Below, piece by piece: positions 6,053 through 10,811 of a stretch of 10,811 bases of DNA. Under the pieces are notes generated by a model that did not search any database, was not told the DNA's origin, and saw only the letters and a program-made list of their open reading frames with translations. Where the stretch lies: positions 1 through 10,811 of the forward strand of contig CAJVPP010003765.1 in NCBI GenBank assembly GCA_910592005.1. The letters are read 5' to 3'. The first letter of the stretch is position 1. Each line of letters starts with the position of its first letter. Source of the stretch: Funneliformis mosseae (Eukaryota; Glomeromycota; Glomeromycetes; Glomerales; Glomeraceae). Both the position numbers and the translations under genes were made by a program.

Positions 6053-9000
6053 TATGATTAATCAATTGCTTTGTTGACACTATTTATTATTAAAATATTT
6101 TTCTTATTAATAGAATTTTTATATTTATTATTTTCTGATGCTTTAAAGTTGAATACAATTTTTATGTATTTTTTGCAACTTTTATTAGGTTATAAAAATG
6201 ATCATTAAATAGTTTTTAGCCTTACTTATTATAATATCAATTGATTTTATTAGAAGTATTATATAATAGAAAGAATAAGTAAATTTCAGATTGATAATAA
6301 ATCAATATAACTAAAAGGTTAAACAATATTGTATTAACTAATTTATTATAATTCACTTATTAAAAAAAGATTACTTTACAATAATACAATGTGTTTTTAA
6401 ATAGATTTAATGATAAGAAACAGAAAAGAAAAGGAAAGTATAAGATTAAGTATTTGATATTATTAGCAAATATTACAAAGAAGATGAAAAAATATTTTGT
6501 AATTTACTTTGATTTTCTTAATTAGTTAAAAGTCAGCCCTGATTACAATCTATAATTTTTAAGTATTTCTATTATTAAGCTAAAAAATCTTTATTACTAA
6601 CTTTTTTACTTCTGTTTATTTCAATATTCTCTTTATTAAGGTCTAAATTTAAATTTTCTTTTTCTAAGAAGTTATTATATTATTTTTATAAAAAAGTGAT
6701 TATGTTATTATTTTTTATTTATTCTTGATCATAAGAAAGTAGCTATTTCTAATATGAATTCATATTCTATAGTTTTATAGTTTACAAAAAAATTTTTTAT
6801 GAAAATTTGATTTATATATATAGATATTTTTTAAAATCATAATACTAATCACTAAAATTTTTGTATAAAAATAAAATTTTATTCATTTTCAGATACATAA
6901 TCAGAAAATGCTAAAAAAGCAAATAAAATATATAATACTATTAAAGAAGAAGAGAGTACACAAATTCTAAACCATTTTTATTTCTAATAAAAAATTTTTT
7001 AAAGATTAAGTAATATTAAATCTATAGCATAAATTTGAAGAATTAGTAATTAAAATAAAAAATAATTAATGTAATATTTCTATTTATATTTATCTTTATA
7101 ATTTATTTTCATAATATTCTAATCTGCCAAATATCATTTAAAGATAAAAAATTTATTTGATATACTATGTTAAATAAGATATGTAGAGTTAATTAAATAA
7201 TATTTTATAATATTACTAATTATTTCACTATGCTTATTATATATATATAATAATAATTAAGGATATTTTGACAAAAATCAAAATATTATATATAATAAAA
7301 GAATAATACAGTATATTTAATTTATTTGAAATATTTATAAATATGATAAAATTGATTAATATTATAATAATATATTTAAAAAAACTAGCTAAGCAATAAA
7401 CTAACTTACTTTATTATTACTTTGTGAAAAATATGAGTTTATTTAATTATTAATATCAATAATTTTAATAATAGTAAAAGTTTAATTAATTTGGATTTTT
7501 TACTTTACTTATAAGGCAGATAAAAAGAATTTACTAACAGGAACATTATCTTTTCAAAATTAATTTTAAAATACGTTTTTGAAAGAAATTACGTTAATAT
7601 AGTTATATTATAAAAATCTGATCAATAGCTTTTCCTTAATAATAAAATAATTTAAAAGCCTCATTTTCAATAATAATATATGTAATAATTTTAAGAATAT
7701 ATGAGAAAGTTTGAGAATAAATTATTATTTATTCTTGTGATACATGTAATATACTAAATGATATTTATTTATAATCAATGATTTTATTATAATAAAACTT
7801 AATTGAAAATATATTAGCATATATGCTTTTTATAATTCTATAATTAGTAAATTGACCCTTATTGCATCTTTGCTTTATTAATCATATAAAAAAATACATA
7901 ATATAAACTACATAATAATATTACTTTAAACTATAATAATAAAATTTTTATATAAGTAAAGCATTATACTGCTAGCTTTTTTGTGATATTAATATTATTT
8001 TTAAAATTTTAAATGAAAAAATTTATCTATTAGCTTATTACTTTCTTATAAATATATAATATAACTAAAAGTAAATCATATAAATATTTTATTCAGAAGT
8101 TTTTTTTATAGTATTTTTTACTTTTTTATATTGTTTATTTAGAAGATATATATTTAAAAAAAATTAAACAAATCTTTTGTGATATTATAATATATTAAAT
8201 AATAATCTTTTATATAATTAGCCTATGCTATTATCATAAACTTAAATTTATTACTTAAACTATTATAAGTAAAACAATATTCTATTTTATTTTTATACTA
8301 TTTATCATATAATCAATAATTCTCATATTTTTCATTACAAATAAGACATGATAAGTCTTATAATTAAGCAAATATAAAATTATGATTATTATTATTCTAA
8401 AACTATTTTGAAATTTTAAGTATGTAAAATGATTTAACATCTAAATTAGATTTAGCTTTAAAAGTGGTAGATTTAAAATTAGAGACTTAAAATTTTATGA
8501 ACATTATCACAACTTTTATTAATTATTATAGCTCATGTTTAGTTTCTTTTCTACATTTAATATATAAGTTAAACTAAATCTTATCTGTCAAAATACTTAG
8601 TAAACTAGTTAATTTGATATAACAATCCAAATATTTAGAAGTTAATATTTTATTAAATTGGTCATATTGTTTTTTTATATGATTATAAATTAATATAAAT
8701 TAGGTAATAGCTAATATAAATTTAATCCTAAAAAATATTTTATAAATATAATATTATAAAGTGATGAGATTATGTATATAATTAATAAAATAAGATTTAG
8801 CATTATTTTTTCTAATCATTATAATCTAATTTGCATAATAGATATAATGTCTCATCAATAATGCTATAATAATCAAAATTTTTACTAAATTCTCTATATA
8901 AAGTAAGATATTAGTCTAATATTTTATTGCAAAAATGGATGCTATTATATATTGAATTTGATTGAGATAAAAATAATATATTTGCTAATATACTTATCTT

Positions 9001-10380
9001 AATTTAATCTATTTATTTTCTAAATAAACAGCTTTCAAAGTTACATGTATCTGATGAGCACTAGTATATTTTTTACTTGATTTATAATATTTTAACTTTA
9101 TATATTGGTTAATTTACAAACCTCAGTTGTGTTATATGAGAATAATTTAATTTTATTTATTTTAATAATATTCCGCTTATTTCTAATAGAAGTCTCTAAA
9201 AATATAAAGTAAAATTTATAATGATTTTATTAATATAAGTCTCTTAATAAAGTAAGGTAAATTTATATATAAATTAAATTAAGCTTTTTAATATTATAAA
9301 GTAAAAGTATAACAGATTATCAAATATATTAAGTAAACTTATATAGTAAATTTTTTAGGTTTCTAGTTTTATAAGGTATAATTATATAATATTTTTTTAT
9401 ATATATAATAAATATTACATCTTTTAAAGATCTTTTTAAATCTTAATATAATAGAAAATAATTAATCTTTTAACATTTTTTCTAAAAAGTTTTTGTATAT
9501 TTATTATTATCTAATCTAAATACTATTTGAATTAATAAAAAAACATTTTTGATTTATATAATTAAAAGATTGATAAAACTATAATATTAAAATGAAACAA
9601 AATGATAATTTAGAAATTACAATCTAAATCATTAGATAAAAAGTAGAATGTTTATTAACTTTACTAGTATTAGTATGTATAAATAATCAATTAATATATT
9701 AATTTTAAAATAATATTATAAATAAAGTATGAATAAATTAAAAAAATATTGTATAAAAAAACATGAATGATATATGCTTTTCAAATCTTGATCTAATTAT
9801 AAAGATTTTTTTAATAATTCAATAAAATAGAAAAATAGTATAAAATAAAAATAAACAGTAAATTTTGAGATATGCTTTTTTTTCATTAGTATTAATTTAT
9901 GAAATTAATTTTGCATAAAACTGAATTCATCAGATTTTCTTCTTAATAGTATTATTAAATACATTTTATTATTATGATTTTAATAATAAGGTACTTACAA
10001 AGTAACATAATTATGAAAAATAAATTAGATTAAATTCTCATTTTTACATATAATGATTAAAAAGTATAAAATAATTTTTTTTCCAATGTATTTACAAAAA
10101 AGAATGCATATTATAAAAATTCTAATACTATTATCTAAAAATTCTGATTTAATTTATCAATAAATACATATTTCTTAATAAATTTACTGCATATTATTTT
10201 ACCTAATCATGTTTAATTTAGTATTATTTAACTCTTCAAAAAGTATATCTTTTTGATTATAATCGTTATTTCTTGTTCATTATTTTAGCAATATTCATAA
10301 AAATTATTACTATATAGAAGATTTTTGAATAATAAATTCCCAATAAATTTTTCATTTATGATATAAAAATTAAACATCTA
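6053..10380. other. extremely AT-rich tract, no intact gene recognised
   Basis: More than 4 kb at about 10-20 % G+C with long A/T runs, AT dinucleotide runs (7237-7249 and near 9402) and short hairpins such as 7263-7286 and 8341-8361. No six-frame reading is open for more than about 50 codons with an ATG. Local blocks look more coding-like than average, such as the plus frame 8401-8574 (58 codons, two TAA stops; includes LTSKLDLALKVVDLKLE) and 6385-6522 (46 open codons, basic). The best frame changes from block to block, so no single decayed gene can be drawn. I found no repeated ends, target duplications or RNA genes. Confidence 0.55.
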
Positions 10381-10381
10381 T

Positions 10382-10810
10382 TTTTTTGAATTTTGTCAAG
10401 TGATATGAAGGAATTTAATAACTAAAATGGATGAGAAATGTCAGTAGTGTTGAAATATAAATCTATCTATAAATAATATTATTAAAGAATATTTTAGAAT
10501 TATATTATTAGCTACAGATGATAAATTTTAAAATGATTATCTTTGGCAAATCGTATTCTAATTATCTGATTTACAAGTGAAATATGATAGTTTATCTGTT
10601 TAATCATCATTATATTTGATAAACATCTATTTTATCACAAGAAAATTATAAATATAACATGAAGTAATCATAAAATCTCATGATCTTCAGATGGAATGTA
10701 AACTTACAAATTTTTTTAGACTTCAGTTTTATAACACAAATACAAATTTACCTTAACCTGTTGAAATATTTATTGTTGAAGATTCTGAAACTTATTTGAG
10801 AGATTACAAC
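10382..10810 (+). pseudogene. stop-broken coding-like frame, partial at right edge
   Basis: The plus frame containing ATG 10427 reads with few stops to the window end. From 10658 it has 32 open codons (including IIKSHDLQMECKLTNFFRLQF), TAA at 10754, then 18 more codons ending VEDSETYLRDYN at the edge. Upstream it includes RNLITKMDEKC and LLATDDKF. Counting by hand from 9961 to the end, this frame has about 19 stops in 283 codons, against about 33 and 28 in the other plus frames. The residues D, E, H, Q, S, T and V are more frequent than in neighbouring frames. Nearly all stops could be former Gln, Arg or Trp codons. I do not recognise the family. It may be an old transposon or host gene whose continuation lies beyond the window. 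Confidence 0.35.
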
Positions 10811-10811
10811 C

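Noticed and set aside
7263..7286. 9-bp perfect hairpin resembling a terminator
   Set aside because: The stem is A/T only, in a sequence with about 85 % A+T, with no gene beside it in a eukaryotic context. Similar hairpins (8341-8361, 3578-3617) occur by chance.
3469..8600. One giant stop-riddled plus-strand frame, such as a RIP-mutated polyprotein
   Set aside because: The text of one frame looked protein-like over many lines, but hand counts of stops showed another frame doing better around 4800-5040. No reverse transcriptase, protease or integrase motif could be found. The impression arises from the AT-rich composition.

Overview
The window is eukaryotic, very AT-rich repeat and intergenic DNA. 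It carries two recognisable DNA transposons at the left and a 7.3 kb extremely AT-rich tract with no intact gene at the right. Short introns (65 and 70 nt), a decayed Tigger/pogo transposase and low G+C suit an AT-rich fungus. The transposase wording reminds me of arbuscular mycorrhizal fungi such as Rhizophagus or its relatives, but that is recognition from memory and unproven. No bacterial-type operon, ribosome binding site, CRISPR array, tRNA or rRNA was seen.

Layout. 1-120: a minisatellite of 9-bp words grouped in 27-bp units, cut by the window edge. 172-828: a 641-bp non-autonomous hAT-like element (180-820) with matching ends and a perfect 8-bp target duplication. It folds back on itself through a 69-bp inverted repeat. 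891-3466: a complete 2,576-bp Tigger/pogo (Tc1/mariner superfamily) element with 19-bp perfect terminal inverted repeats and TA duplications on both sides. Inside it, 1512-3249 is a three-exon transposase pseudogene. All three catalytic aspartates survive, but there is one frameshift, eight in-frame stops and a lost 5' splice site. Apart from the frameshift, every lesion can be explained by a C-to-T or G-to-A transition.

3469-10811: G+C falls to about 10-20 % in most lines and CpG is scarce. I see no convincing intact gene. Exceptions worth noting are a higher-GC island at about 5341-5640, a 27-bp tandem duplication at 5963-6016, and a stop-broken coding-like frame running off the right edge (about 10382-10810).

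The genes do not form a pathway. The window reads as a transposon graveyard beside an AT-rich block in which old sequence has decayed by transitions. The strongest points are the exactly delimited hAT-like foldback element, the exactly delimited Tigger copy and the transition-only pattern of its damage. I found no convincing new biological system.
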